Shown here: in pieces, positions 1 through 5,721 of the stretch
Layout: each line of letters opens with the position of its first letter
Numbering within the stretch: position 1 is the first letter of the stretch
NCBI GenBank assembly: GCA_030614245.1
Contig: JAUWKK010000196.1
Span: forward strand, 1 to 5,779
Length of the DNA: 5,779 nt
Direction of reading: 5' to 3'
From: Planctomycetota bacterium
GTDB lineage: Bacteria > Planctomycetota > PUPC01 > JABMSA01 > JAUWKK01
The notes under the pieces: model-generated
What the model saw: the letters and a program-made list of their open reading frames with translations, nothing else
Told to the model about the DNA's origin: nothing
Database searches by the model: none
Program-made: the position numbers and the translations under genes

Positions 1-353
1 ATTTCGCATCCGGGCCTGTCGGTGCTCAACTCGCAGGCGGGGACGACCGTGACGCCGAGGCTGCGCCCTTCGCCGGCGGCCTCGGCGACGCCGGATATGC
101 TGTCGTGGTCGGCGATTGCGATAGCCTTCAGGCCGAGGAACCTGGCCGCCCAGACGAGCTTGCGCGGCGGCAGGTTGCCATCGGAATGGTTGGAGTGCAG
201 GTGCAGGTCGGCATTCGCGGGGGGCTGAAGGGGCAGAGGGAAGCCGGCGGCGGCGAGGGCAGCTTCGGCCTCGGTGAAAGAGTTCGAGCCTTCGACGCGC
301 TTCTTTATGGCGAAGACGGCACGGGCTGTGGTTTCGAACTGACTGCCGGCCAT
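1..353 (-). CDS. PHP-domain metal-dependent phosphoesterase, N-terminal part (3' end lies outside the window)
   Basis: Reading the minus strand from the ATG at 353 gives 117 open codons that run off the left edge. Residues 49-54 read DLHLHS, followed by HSDG (56-59), IADHDS (80-85) and ACELST (106-111). These are the ordered metal-binding motifs of the PHP superfamily: His51, His53, Asp58, His83 and Glu108 are the expected ligands. The spacing resembles the TrpH/YciV branch, which acts on nucleoside bisphosphates or small RNA ends; the substrate here cannot be told. About 48 residues precede the first motif, longer than usual for stand-alone members, and look like a short helical, Ala-rich segment (AVFAIKKRVEG...FTEAEAALAAAG) of unknown role. 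The start is supported by GGAGGG at 369-364, 10 nt upstream. It lies 81 nt after porB on the same strand, so it may be the last known gene of the operon. Family call firm, function open. Confidence 0.85.
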   Translation of the reverse strand, partial: MAGSQFETTARAVFAIKKRVEGSNSFTEAEAALAAAGFPLPLQPPANADLHLHSNHSDGNLPPRKLVWAARFLGLKAIAIADHDSISGVAEAAGEGRSLGVTVVPACELSTDRPGCE

Positions 354-363
354 AGTGTGCAGA

Positions 364-369
364 CCCTCC
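364..369 (-). promoter_or_regulatory. Shine-Dalgarno site of the PHP-domain gene
   Basis: GGAGGG on the minus strand, 10 nt before the ATG at 353. It fixes the start of the truncated PHP gene and therefore the existence of its ~48-residue N-terminal extension. Confidence 0.6.
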
Positions 370-382
370 GCAGGCGGGCAGG

Positions 383-401
383 TCCGGGTGTTTTTCCCGG
401 A
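383..401 (-). other. Small hairpin in the porB-PHP gap
   Basis: TCCGGG (383-388) and CCCGGA (396-401) form a 6-bp stem with a 7-nt loop (A-rich on the minus strand). No T-tract follows on the minus strand, so it is not a typical intrinsic terminator. It is followed on the minus strand by a segment (382-368) that matches 14 of 15 bases of the stretch 5663-5649 in the upstream repeat. A role in message stability or processing is possible; chance is also possible for such a short stem. Confidence 0.3.
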
Positions 402-434
402 ATGAACGCTAATCGCTCGGGCGGTGTGTGCGAG

Positions 435-1394
435 TCAGGCCTCAGGCTTGGTCATCTCGACCATCTTCTTGATGAACTCCCACCTGCGGTCTGTCTCGGC
501 CTGAAGCTTCTCGATGATGTGCTCGTTTTCGGGCTTGAACAGGTGCCTGAAGCGGCCCTGCGGCTTGATGAAGTCGAGCAGCGGCTTCTTCTCTTTCGGG
601 GTATAGTTGAGCGTCCAGACATGCCGGGGGCGAGCCCCGGCGATGTTTTGGACTTCGAAGAGCGGCCAGTAGCAGGTGTCGGCGGCGATGCGGGCGATCT
701 CGATGCCTTCATCGATCTTCATTCGCCAGCCGCGATGGCACGGTGCCATGATGTTCATGAACGCCGGCCCGTCGGCCGCAAGGGCCTTCTGCACTTTGTT
801 CATCAAGTCGCGCGGATTGTGCGGTGATGCCTGTGCGACGTATGGGATGTTGTGCGCGATGACGCAGGCGGTTAGGTCTTTCTTGTGCTGCTGCTTTCCG
901 GGTATGGCCTTGCCCGCCGGTGCGGTGGTGGTGGCGGCGCCCATAGGTGTGCTGCTCGAGCGCTGGATACCGGTGTTCATGTATGCTTCGTTGTCGTAGC
1001 ATATGTAGAGCATCTTGTGGCCGCGCTCGAGCGCGCCCGAGAGCGCCTGGAAACCGATGTCGTAGGTGCCGCCGTCGCCTCCGAACGCGATGAAGTTGAT
1101 GTCTTCGGTGATCTTTCCCTGCTTCTTGAGTGCTGTATATGCAGCTTCGACACCACTGATCGTCGAGGCGGAGTTTTCGAACGCATTGTGGATGTACGGC
1201 ACGTTCCATGAAGTATAGGGGAAGATAGTGGTCGAGACTTCCATGCATCCGGTGGCGAAACCGACGACGGTATTCGGCCCGGCGGCGTGAAGCACCTGGC
1301 GAAGTACCGTCGGCCCGGTGCAGCCCGGGCAGGCGCGATGCCCGCCGGCCAGAAGTTCCCTGTTCGCAGCCAGTTCTTTCAGTTTTATTGCCAT
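435..1394 (-). CDS. porB: Pyruvate:ferredoxin oxidoreductase beta subunit (TPP-binding)
   Basis: This 319-residue protein is the usual length for PorB. It binds thiamine pyrophosphate and the proximal [4Fe-4S] cluster, and with PorA forms the site where pyruvate is decarboxylated to acetyl-CoA. The TPP/Mg motif is GGDGGTYDIG (105-114), ending in CYDNEAYMNTG (132-142), with Asp107 and Asn135 as likely metal ligands. Cys22 and Cys25 (CPGC), Cys50 (ATGCMEV) and Cys219 (APCHRGW) are the four conserved cluster cysteines. PYTSWNVPYIHNAFENSAS (59-77) is typical of the family. The ATG at 1394 has AAAGGAA about 10 nt upstream. It is complete and intact. Unusually, it does not directly follow porA: a HEPN/MNT pair and a small ORF lie between, and its leader (1395-1441) has an A-rich stretch. 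Specificity for pyruvate over other 2-oxoacids is inferred from the overall subunit set and not proven. Confidence 0.96.
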   Translation of the reverse strand: MAIKLKELAANRELLAGGHRACPGCTGPTVLRQVLHAAGPNTVVGFATGCMEVSTTIFPYTSWNVPYIHNAFENSASTISGVEAAYTALKKQGKITEDINFIAFGGDGGTYDIGFQALSGALERGHKMLYICYDNEAYMNTGIQRSSSTPMGAATTTAPAGKAIPGKQQHKKDLTACVIAHNIPYVAQASPHNPRDLMNKVQKALAADGPAFMNIMAPCHRGWRMKIDEGIEIARIAADTCYWPLFEVQNIAGARPRHVWTLNYTPKEKKPLLDFIKPQGRFRHLFKPENEHIIEKLQAETDRRWEFIKKMVEMTKPEA

Positions 1395-1441
1395 TCTTCT
1401 CTGTTCCTTTCTGTAACGCAGTGCGCGTGAAGTCTTTTTTT

Positions 1442-1576
1442 CTATTTCTTTTCGTGATTGACGTCTTGCGGGGGGCTGATGCTTGTGAAGACGGCCGGCA
1501 GATGGGCCAGCATGGCCGTTGTGCGGTCGCCCGGTGAGGTATCGACAGGTTCGAGAACCAGTGGCCCCTGTTCCAT
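1442..1576 (-). CDS. Small hypothetical protein, 44 aa, coupled to the MNT gene
   Basis: The ATG at 1576-1574 shares one base with the TGA stop of the upstream MNT gene (TGATG), and AGGAG lies 6 nt before it (1587-1583). The frame stays open for 44 codons to TAG at 1444-1442. The product begins MEQGPLVLEPVD and ends PPQDVNHEKK; it has five prolines, no cysteine, no membrane segment and no motif I recognise. The strong ribosome-binding site and stop-start overlap suggest translational coupling to the HEPN/MNT pair, making it a possible third component. It could also be a remnant left by insertion of the cassette, or a leader peptide upstream of porB. Length and lack of recognised homology keep confidence modest. 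Confidence 0.45.
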   Translation of the reverse strand: MEQGPLVLEPVDTSPGDRTTAMLAHLPAVFTSISPPQDVNHEKK

Positions 1577-1908
1577 CAGATGCTCCTGTCAGCTCGAAAA
1601 ACGCGGCCTTCTTTCACGGCTGTGGCCACGATACCGATCTGATTCGCCTTTCGCTCGAATTCCTGTCTGGTGTAGCACAACAGCTCCAGGGAAATCTCGT
1701 CGCCCCAGTCCCAGAGATCATCAAAGCGCTCCGGCCGGTCGAAGAACTTGAGTCCCTCGAAGTCGTCCGATACTACGATCAGGTCGAGGTCGCTGTCCTT
1801 GAGAGCATCGCCAGATATCCTGGAGCCGAAGGCGATTATCCGGTCGAGTTGAATCCTCCCGCCGACCTTCCGGGTGAACCGGGCTATTCGATCTTCGATC
1901 TCACCCAT
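1576..1908 (-). CDS. MNT-type minimal nucleotidyltransferase, likely antitoxin of a HEPN/MNT pair
   Basis: The 110-residue protein carries the Pol-beta-like nucleotidyltransferase signature. IIAFGSRISGDALKDSDLDLIVV (24-46) contains Gly28-Ser29, then ten residues, then Asp40-x-Asp42, the GS-x10-DxD motif holding two metal-binding aspartates. A likely third acidic residue is Glu75 in ISLELLCYT. Only the small catalytic domain is present, as in MntA-type proteins. In characterised HEPN/MNT systems such as MntA/HepT, this enzyme transfers AMP to a tyrosine of the HEPN RNase and silences it; that role is transferred here by family and context. The start at 1908 overlaps the end of the HEPN gene by 25 nt and has GGAG at 1920-1917, 8 nt upstream. 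The catalytic residues are intact, so the enzyme is probably active. Confidence 0.88.
   Translation of the reverse strand: MGEIEDRIARFTRKVGGRIQLDRIIAFGSRISGDALKDSDLDLIVVSDDFEGLKFFDRPERFDDLWDWGDEISLELLCYTRQEFERKANQIGIVATAVKEGRVFRADRSI
1583..1587 (-). promoter_or_regulatory. Shine-Dalgarno site of the 44-codon ORF
   Basis: AGGAG on the minus strand, 6 nt upstream of the ATG at 1576. It lies within the last codons of the MNT gene. It is the main evidence that the small ORF is translated. Confidence 0.5.
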
Positions 1909-2261
1909 TCGGCGATCTCCATGGCGATCTCGCGGTACTCACGAGCCTGTGCTTCATCGTATTGATCGGCCGGTACGCCGTTGGCCGCATCCGGATATCG
2001 GGTCGTCACGTAGTGTCTGTTGAGGCGCCTGGCACCCAGGCATACGCCATCCGGTGCATCGAGGCCCCGACAGATTTTGGTAAGATCGTGCATCCGTGGA
2101 TGTTCCGACTTCTCGACCACGTAAAGCGCCTCGAGGCGTCTGTTGGTCGCCTGGTGGCTGAAGAATACGCTCGCATACCAGCGAGCGGTATCGATCAGCG
2201 ACTGCGCGGTCGTCATGTCTTCGTCAGCCTGTGCGAGAAGGTCGGCCACCTCGGGTCGCAT
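1884..2261 (-). CDS. HEPN-domain protein, likely toxin of a HEPN/MNT pair
   Basis: This 125-residue all-helical protein matches the HEPN fold. Residues 5-20 (VADLLAQADEDMTTAQ), then FFSHQAT (33-39), a HDL motif (58-60) and HYVTTRYPDA (83-92) follow the order seen in the family. Near the third helix, Arg78-x4-His83 fits the RX4-6H motif of HEPN RNases, with Tyr84 directly after. In HepT-type toxins a tyrosine near this motif is modified by the partner nucleotidyltransferase, so Tyr84 is a candidate; this is inference. The gene begins 4 nt after the porA stop, with GAGGGA at 2275-2270 inside the porA 3' end, and overlaps the MNT gene by 25 nt. The segment after HQA (TNRRLEALYV) departs from the common AEKALKALLV pattern. 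Toxicity is not proven; HEPN/MNT pairs can also be non-toxic nucleotide-binding modules. Confidence 0.88.
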   Translation of the reverse strand: MRPEVADLLAQADEDMTTAQSLIDTARWYASVFFSHQATNRRLEALYVVEKSEHPRMHDLTKICRGLDAPDGVCLGARRLNRHYVTTRYPDAANGVPADQYDEAQAREYREIAMEIAEWVRSKIE

Positions 2262-2265
2262 GGTA

Positions 2266-3441
2266 CTAGTCCCTCACGCCGACGAACCAGGTCAGCGGGT
2301 CGATTCTGCCGCTCTCGGCAACTTTTCCCAGTTCGGCGTAGATGCTCTTGATGTGGTCGATTGTGACGTCTCGTCCGCCGAGTCCGTATATCTGGCCGGT
2401 GAGTTTGAGATCGGTATCGTAAGCGGCGGCTCGGATCTCGTTGAAGAGCGGCCCGCCTTCGAGGCCGAACGAACAGGACCTGTCCATCACTCCGACAGCC
2501 TTGAGGTGCCGCAGGGCGGTGGTTATCTCCTTGCCGGGGAACGGCCTGAAGACCCGGAGCTTGAGCACACCGGCCTTGACGCCTTCGTCGCGCATCTGAT
2601 CGCAGGCATCCTTGGCGGTTCCGGCGGCCGAGCCGAGCACGACCACCGCGACGTCGGCGTCGTCGAGCCTGTACTCGTCGAAGTATCCGTACTTGCGGCC
2701 GGAGAGCTTCTCCCATTCATCGGCGACATCGAGGATCGCGCCGCGCGCGCGTTCCATTGCCTCGACCTGTGCCCGCTTGGTCTCGAAGTAGAAGTCCGTC
2801 AGGTGCAGCGGGCCGATCTTTACGGGGTTCTTTACTTCGAGCAGGTTGGTTGCTGGCTCGAACTCACCGACGAACTCCTTGACGACGTCGTCGGGGAGCA
2901 GTTCGAGGGTCTCCATCGTGTGGCTGAGGATGAACCCGTCGAGGGTGACCATCACCGGGACGAGCACATTGTGATCTTCAGCGATTCTGAACGCCTGGAA
3001 TATGTTATCGTAAACTTCCTGTGCGTTTTCGCTGAATATCTGTATCCAGCCGCTGTCGCGCGCGCCCATCGAGTCGCTGTGGTCGCAGTGGATGTTGATG
3101 GGCCCCGAGAGCGCCCGGTTGACGGTCGCCATGACGATCGGCAGCCGCAGCGATGCAGCGATGTAAACGATCTCCCACATGAGAGCCAGGCCCTGCGATG
3201 ATGTTGCCGTAAAGACACGCGCTCCGGCTGCGGACGCCCCGACCGCCGCACTCATGGCACTGTGTTCGGATTCGACCGCCACGAGCTCCGTGTCGACGAG
3301 TCCGTCGGCGACGAAGCCGGCGAAAAGCTGCATCAGTTCGGTCTGTGGTGTGATGGGATAGACAGCGGCCACGTCGGGGTTCACCTGCTTGAATGCAGTG
3401 GCGGCCGCGTCATTTCCGGTTAAAGCTACTTTTTCTGCCAT
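2266..3441 (-). CDS. porA: Pyruvate:ferredoxin oxidoreductase alpha subunit
   Basis: At 391 residues it has the normal PorA length. It contributes the pyrimidine-binding side of the TPP site and the 2-oxoacid pocket, pairing with PorB. Visible motifs are YPITPQTEL (28-36), the substrate-binding YPITP signature; VESEHSAMSAAVGAS (56-70), where Glu59 is the likely TPP-activating glutamate; TATSSQGL (78-85); and SGPINIHCDHSDSMGARDSGW (112-132), characteristic of PorA. The C-terminal transketolase-like part includes VLKLRVFRPFPGKEI and SFGLEGGPL. The start codon follows a purine-rich leader (two imperfect copies of GGAATA) with no perfectly placed Shine-Dalgarno site. porD lies 52 nt upstream. Downstream, the HEPN gene starts only 4 nt after its stop, which breaks the usual porA-porB junction. 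Confidence 0.96.
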   Translation of the reverse strand: MAEKVALTGNDAAATAFKQVNPDVAAVYPITPQTELMQLFAGFVADGLVDTELVAVESEHSAMSAAVGASAAGARVFTATSSQGLALMWEIVYIAASLRLPIVMATVNRALSGPINIHCDHSDSMGARDSGWIQIFSENAQEVYDNIFQAFRIAEDHNVLVPVMVTLDGFILSHTMETLELLPDDVVKEFVGEFEPATNLLEVKNPVKIGPLHLTDFYFETKRAQVEAMERARGAILDVADEWEKLSGRKYGYFDEYRLDDADVAVVVLGSAAGTAKDACDQMRDEGVKAGVLKLRVFRPFPGKEITTALRHLKAVGVMDRSCSFGLEGGPLFNEIRAAAYDTDLKLTGQIYGLGGRDVTIDHIKSIYAELGKVAESGRIDPLTWFVGVRD

Positions 3442-3493
3442 ACTTCTTTATTCCTTATTCCTTCGTCAAACGTATCGTGGAGAAGTTCGTCTG

Positions 3494-3799
3494 CTAATCA
3501 TTGAACTCGCTTTCGAGCTTCATGGTGATAGCCTTCACCTTGTCGGGACATGCACGCGCGCAGATGCCGCAGCCCTTGCAATGCTTGTAGTTTATTCCCG
3601 TCACCTTGCTATCCTCGACGATGATCGCCGAATCCGGGCAGAGAATCCAGCAAGTGAGGCAACTGATGCACTTGTCGGTGTCGAGCACGGGGCGGAAAGT
3701 TCGCCATGTGCCGGTCTGGTATTCTTCGCTCGTTCCCGGCTCGGGCACCATTCCGCCCAGGGGCATATCTTTCCATTTCGTATCCGCAGGTATCGCCAC
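3494..3799 (-). CDS. porD: Pyruvate:ferredoxin oxidoreductase delta subunit (2x[4Fe-4S] ferredoxin)
   Basis: The 101-residue protein carries two bacterial-type [4Fe-4S] motifs: CISCLTCWILCP (Cys44, 47, 50, 54) and CKGCGICARACP (Cys74, 77, 80, 84). The N-terminal part (GTWRTFRPVLDTDKC) is typical of PorD rather than free ferredoxins. It carries electrons from the PorA/PorB site towards external ferredoxin. Translation starts at GTG (3799-3797), supported by AAGGAG at 3813-3808 with an 8-nt spacer; an in-frame TAA lies a few codons upstream and no in-frame ATG is available. The 119 nt between porG and porD hold a stable hairpin that could adjust the relative expression of the subunits. Length, cysteines and position all agree; the call is firm. 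Confidence 0.96.
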   Translation of the reverse strand: MAIPADTKWKDMPLGGMVPEPGTSEEYQTGTWRTFRPVLDTDKCISCLTCWILCPDSAIIVEDSKVTGINYKHCKGCGICARACPDKVKAITMKLESEFND

Positions 3800-3807
3800 T
3801 ATGTGGT

Positions 3808-3813
3808 CTCCTT
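3808..3813 (-). promoter_or_regulatory. Shine-Dalgarno site that decides the porD GTG start
   Basis: AAGGAG on the minus strand, 8 nt before the GTG at 3799. With no in-frame ATG and an in-frame stop just upstream, it makes GTG the credible initiator. Confidence 0.7.
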
Positions 3814-3850
3814 GTTGCTGATTATTAGTTCATTCGGGACATTGAACCAT

Positions 3851-3900
3851 CCATGCGAGAGGCAGGCTCGGGACACGTCCAAGCTATGCTTGAACGTGCC
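3851..3900 (-). repeat. 50-nt structured repeat, copy B, with 13-bp hairpin between porG and porD
   Basis: On the minus strand, the arm at 3900-3888 pairs with 3884-3872 over 13 positions (11 Watson-Crick, 2 G.U) across a 3-nt loop (ATA). The segment 3866-3851 that follows matches 13 of 16 bases at 5659-5644, beside a related hairpin upstream of the kinase. Both units are 50 nt long and their stems differ by paired changes. No T-run follows the stem, so termination is unlikely; a processing, stability or REP-like element fits better. It would lie in the operon mRNA, 18 nt after the porG stop. Confidence 0.7.
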
Positions 3901-3918
3901 ACCCGCCATCCTGCCGGT

Positions 3919-4500
3919 TCAATCGTCTTCGCCTTTGACTTCGTCGAAGGCCCGTTCGGTGGCTGCGATATTGCCGTCGACGATCTTCTGTCCGAGCTTC
4001 TTGAGCAGCTTCGTCTCGATATCGTGCTTGATGGTGTCCATTTCGAGCACGCCGCTGGCCTTGATCAGCGCTCCGATCATCGGCGTGTTGGGGATGTTCC
4101 TGCCGATGGTATCGAGAGCGATGCTGGTGGCATCGACGGTGTAGACCTTGCCGCCTTCGAGCTCGGCCGTCTTGCGTACCTCGGCCGGAGACGCCTTCGT
4201 GTTGACGACCAGGATGCTGTCGGGGCCCATTCCGCCGGTAACGTTCACCTGCTTGATGAGCGTTTCGTCGAGTATGACGACGTAGTCGGGCTTGTCGATC
4301 GGCTGATGCCTGCGTATCGGTTCATCGCTGATGCGGGTATAGCCGATCACTGGTGCGCCCATTCTTTCGGGGCCGTATTCGGGGAATCCCTGGCTGAACT
4401 TGCCTTCGTGCAGGGCTGCGGCAGCCACCAGCGTGGCGGCCGTCTTGGCGCCCATTCCGCCGCGTCCGTGCCATCTGATCTCTTTCAGATTTGAACCCAT
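3919..4500 (-). CDS. porG: Pyruvate:ferredoxin oxidoreductase gamma subunit
   Basis: The 193-residue protein is the normal length of the POR gamma subunit, the domain that closes over the active site and helps in CoA binding and electron transfer. The N terminus reads IRWHGRGGMGAKTAA (8-22), the hallmark of the pyruvate/ketoisovalerate oxidoreductase gamma family. It is followed by FPEYGPERMGAPV (39-51) and NIPNTPMIGALIKASG (135-150). There are no cluster cysteines, as expected. The ATG at 4500 has AAGGAG 5 nt upstream (4511-4506). It lies 82 nt downstream of the kinase gene, with no terminator in between, and is the first POR gene of the operon in the order G-D-A-(cassette)-B. The symbol porC is also used for this subunit. 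Confidence 0.95.
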   Translation of the reverse strand: MGSNLKEIRWHGRGGMGAKTAATLVAAAALHEGKFSQGFPEYGPERMGAPVIGYTRISDEPIRRHQPIDKPDYVVILDETLIKQVNVTGGMGPDSILVVNTKASPAEVRKTAELEGGKVYTVDATSIALDTIGRNIPNTPMIGALIKASGVLEMDTIKHDIETKLLKKLGQKIVDGNIAATERAFDEVKGEDD

Positions 4501-4582
4501 ATTCTCTCCTTGCTGTTATCATATCTGGACTGGAGTCTTAATGTCGGTCAGCCATCGGTTTCATCCGCCGGCCGAGGCATGA

Positions 4583-5440
4583 TTAGCCGATCAGTTCGAG
4601 GTCCTCCCGTAGCGCTGCCATATGTTGATATCGGTTTCGTGGGTCTTTGGCAAGGGCCTTCATGATGGTGTCGTTGAGTCTCCGCGAGACATCGGCGGCG
4701 ATCTCCTTCGGCGGAACTGGGTCGACGTGCAGGTGCATCTGCATCTTCTCGTACCGGTTGCGCCCGATGAAGGGCTTCACACCGGTGACGATCTCGTACA
4801 TCGAGACACCCAAGGCATAGATATCGGTGCGTTCATCAAAGATGTTGTCCTTGACGACCTCGGGAGCCATGTAGCTTGGGCGTCCGGTTCGCCGGCCGGT
4901 GTCCGTCATGCGGTCGCCCTTTGCGAGCGCCACACCGAAGTCGATGATCTTCGCGACGTTGTTGGACATTACCATTGCGTTCTTTGGGCAGATATCCCGG
5001 TGAATGACGCCCATTTCATGCAGGTAGCCCAGGCCGCAGGCGATCTGCCTTATGATGCTGCTGCGATGTCCGTGCAGCCGTGGGCTCTGCTGAATCAGCA
5101 GAGCGGCCAGGTTCGAGCCCTCCAGATACTCCATTACCAGGTAATACTGGCCGTCTTCCAGCCCGCACGAGTGGGACTGCACCACGTTCGGGTGCATCAG
5201 CGAGACGGCGCGTTCGCCTTCCCACTTGCGGCCGAGGGCCTGTCTCAGCCGGTCCGCCACCTTGGCGGAACGCCTGGTGAGAATTTTTAACGCGACGAGC
5301 CGATTGGTATCCGGCTCGATGGCCTTGTATACCTCGCCCATCGGCCCCGCGGCGATGAGCTCAACAAGTTCGTATCCGGCAAACGTCCGACGGTTCGGCG
5401 GCTGGTCGCTGGACGCTTTCAACTTGTCAAGAAGCGACAT
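4583..5440 (-). CDS. Soluble Hanks-type Ser/Thr protein kinase with atypical catalytic loop
   Basis: This 285-residue protein is almost only a kinase domain; no membrane span or sensor domain follows. Counted from the ATG at 5440, the glycine loop is IAAGPMGEVY (first Gly replaced by Ala30), the ATP lysine is Lys52 in VALKIL, and helix C has Glu74. The catalytic loop is HRDICPKN (147-154) with Asp149 and Asn154. DFG is 167-169, APE 192-194, Asp206 lies in TDIYALG, and Arg270 in KDPRNRY. The loop lysine normally found two residues after the catalytic Asp is Cys151. The other key residues remain, so activity is likely. An ATG at 5467 is in frame but has no ribosome-binding site, whereas 5440 has AAGG 6 nt upstream; a 294-residue form cannot be excluded. 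It is first in the apparent operon with POR, so regulation of pyruvate metabolism is a plausible but unproven role. Confidence 0.9.
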   Translation of the reverse strand: MSLLDKLKASSDQPPNRRTFAGYELVELIAAGPMGEVYKAIEPDTNRLVALKILTRRSAKVADRLRQALGRKWEGERAVSLMHPNVVQSHSCGLEDGQYYLVMEYLEGSNLAALLIQQSPRLHGHRSSIIRQIACGLGYLHEMGVIHRDICPKNAMVMSNNVAKIIDFGVALAKGDRMTDTGRRTGRPSYMAPEVVKDNIFDERTDIYALGVSMYEIVTGVKPFIGRNRYEKMQMHLHVDPVPPKEIAADVSRRLNDTIMKALAKDPRNRYQHMAALREDLELIG

Positions 5441-5538
5441 CGCAAGCCTTGATCGCGGACCGACCATTGTGGTATTGAAGCAGCGCCTTACCAGCGCGGC
5501 GTCCAGCCCGGCTTTCCTTTAATGTAATGTTCCGCTGG

Positions 5539-5567
5539 ATTATAACAATCCCCCGCGTGATGGTCAA
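5539..5567 (-). promoter_or_regulatory. Near-consensus sigma-70 promoter for the kinase-POR operon
   Basis: On the minus strand, TTGACC (5567-5562) and TATAAT (5544-5539) are separated by exactly 17 nt. The -10 is perfect and the -35 matches 5 of 6. Transcription would start near 5532, giving a leader of about 90 nt to the kinase ATG at 5440. It is the only strong promoter I found in the window and points into the gene block. Confidence 0.75.
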
Positions 5568-5643
5568 ACACAAAACGCACCATCTCGGCATCCTGACCCT
5601 CTTATCTGCGTTCATCTGTGGTTCCACTCCCCCCACATGCGGA

Positions 5644-5693
5644 CCATGCCGCAGGCAGGCAGGCACGGCCAACCGAGGACGGTTGACCGTGCC
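5644..5693 (-). repeat. 50-nt structured repeat, copy A, inside the composite repeat
   Basis: On the minus strand, 5693-5681 pairs with 5674-5662 over all 13 positions (one G.U) across a 6-nt loop. It is the partner of copy B at 3851-3900: the left arms agree at 11 of 13 bases, the right arms at 10 of 13, and the flank 5659-5644 at 13 of 16. It sits upstream of the -35 box, so the kinase promoter would not transcribe it. Confidence 0.65.
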
Positions 5694-5721
5694 ATCCGGC
5701 AGAAGAAATGAAACCACAGAT

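Noticed and set aside
383..401. Intrinsic terminator after porB
   Set aside because: The stem is only 6 bp and no T-tract follows on the minus strand, so I list it as a hairpin of unknown role.
105..827. A 240-codon plus-strand open frame
   Set aside because: It is antisense to the PHP gene and porB and shows no domain; it arises from GC-rich codon usage on the other strand.
1431..1453. T-rich run as a terminator
   Set aside because: The T-richness is on the plus strand, where no gene is read; on the coding strand it is A-rich and no stem precedes it.
2143..3201. A 352-codon plus-strand open frame
   Set aside because: It lies antisense to porA, whose motifs and length are unambiguous. Its product has no recognisable domain, and such mirror frames are expected opposite GC-rich genes.
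4518..4547. Possible promoter before porG (CCGACA - 18 nt - TATGAT, minus strand)
   Set aside because: The -35 matches only 4 of 6, and the predicted start would fall at the Shine-Dalgarno site, leaving a leader of about 10 nt. Too weak to list.
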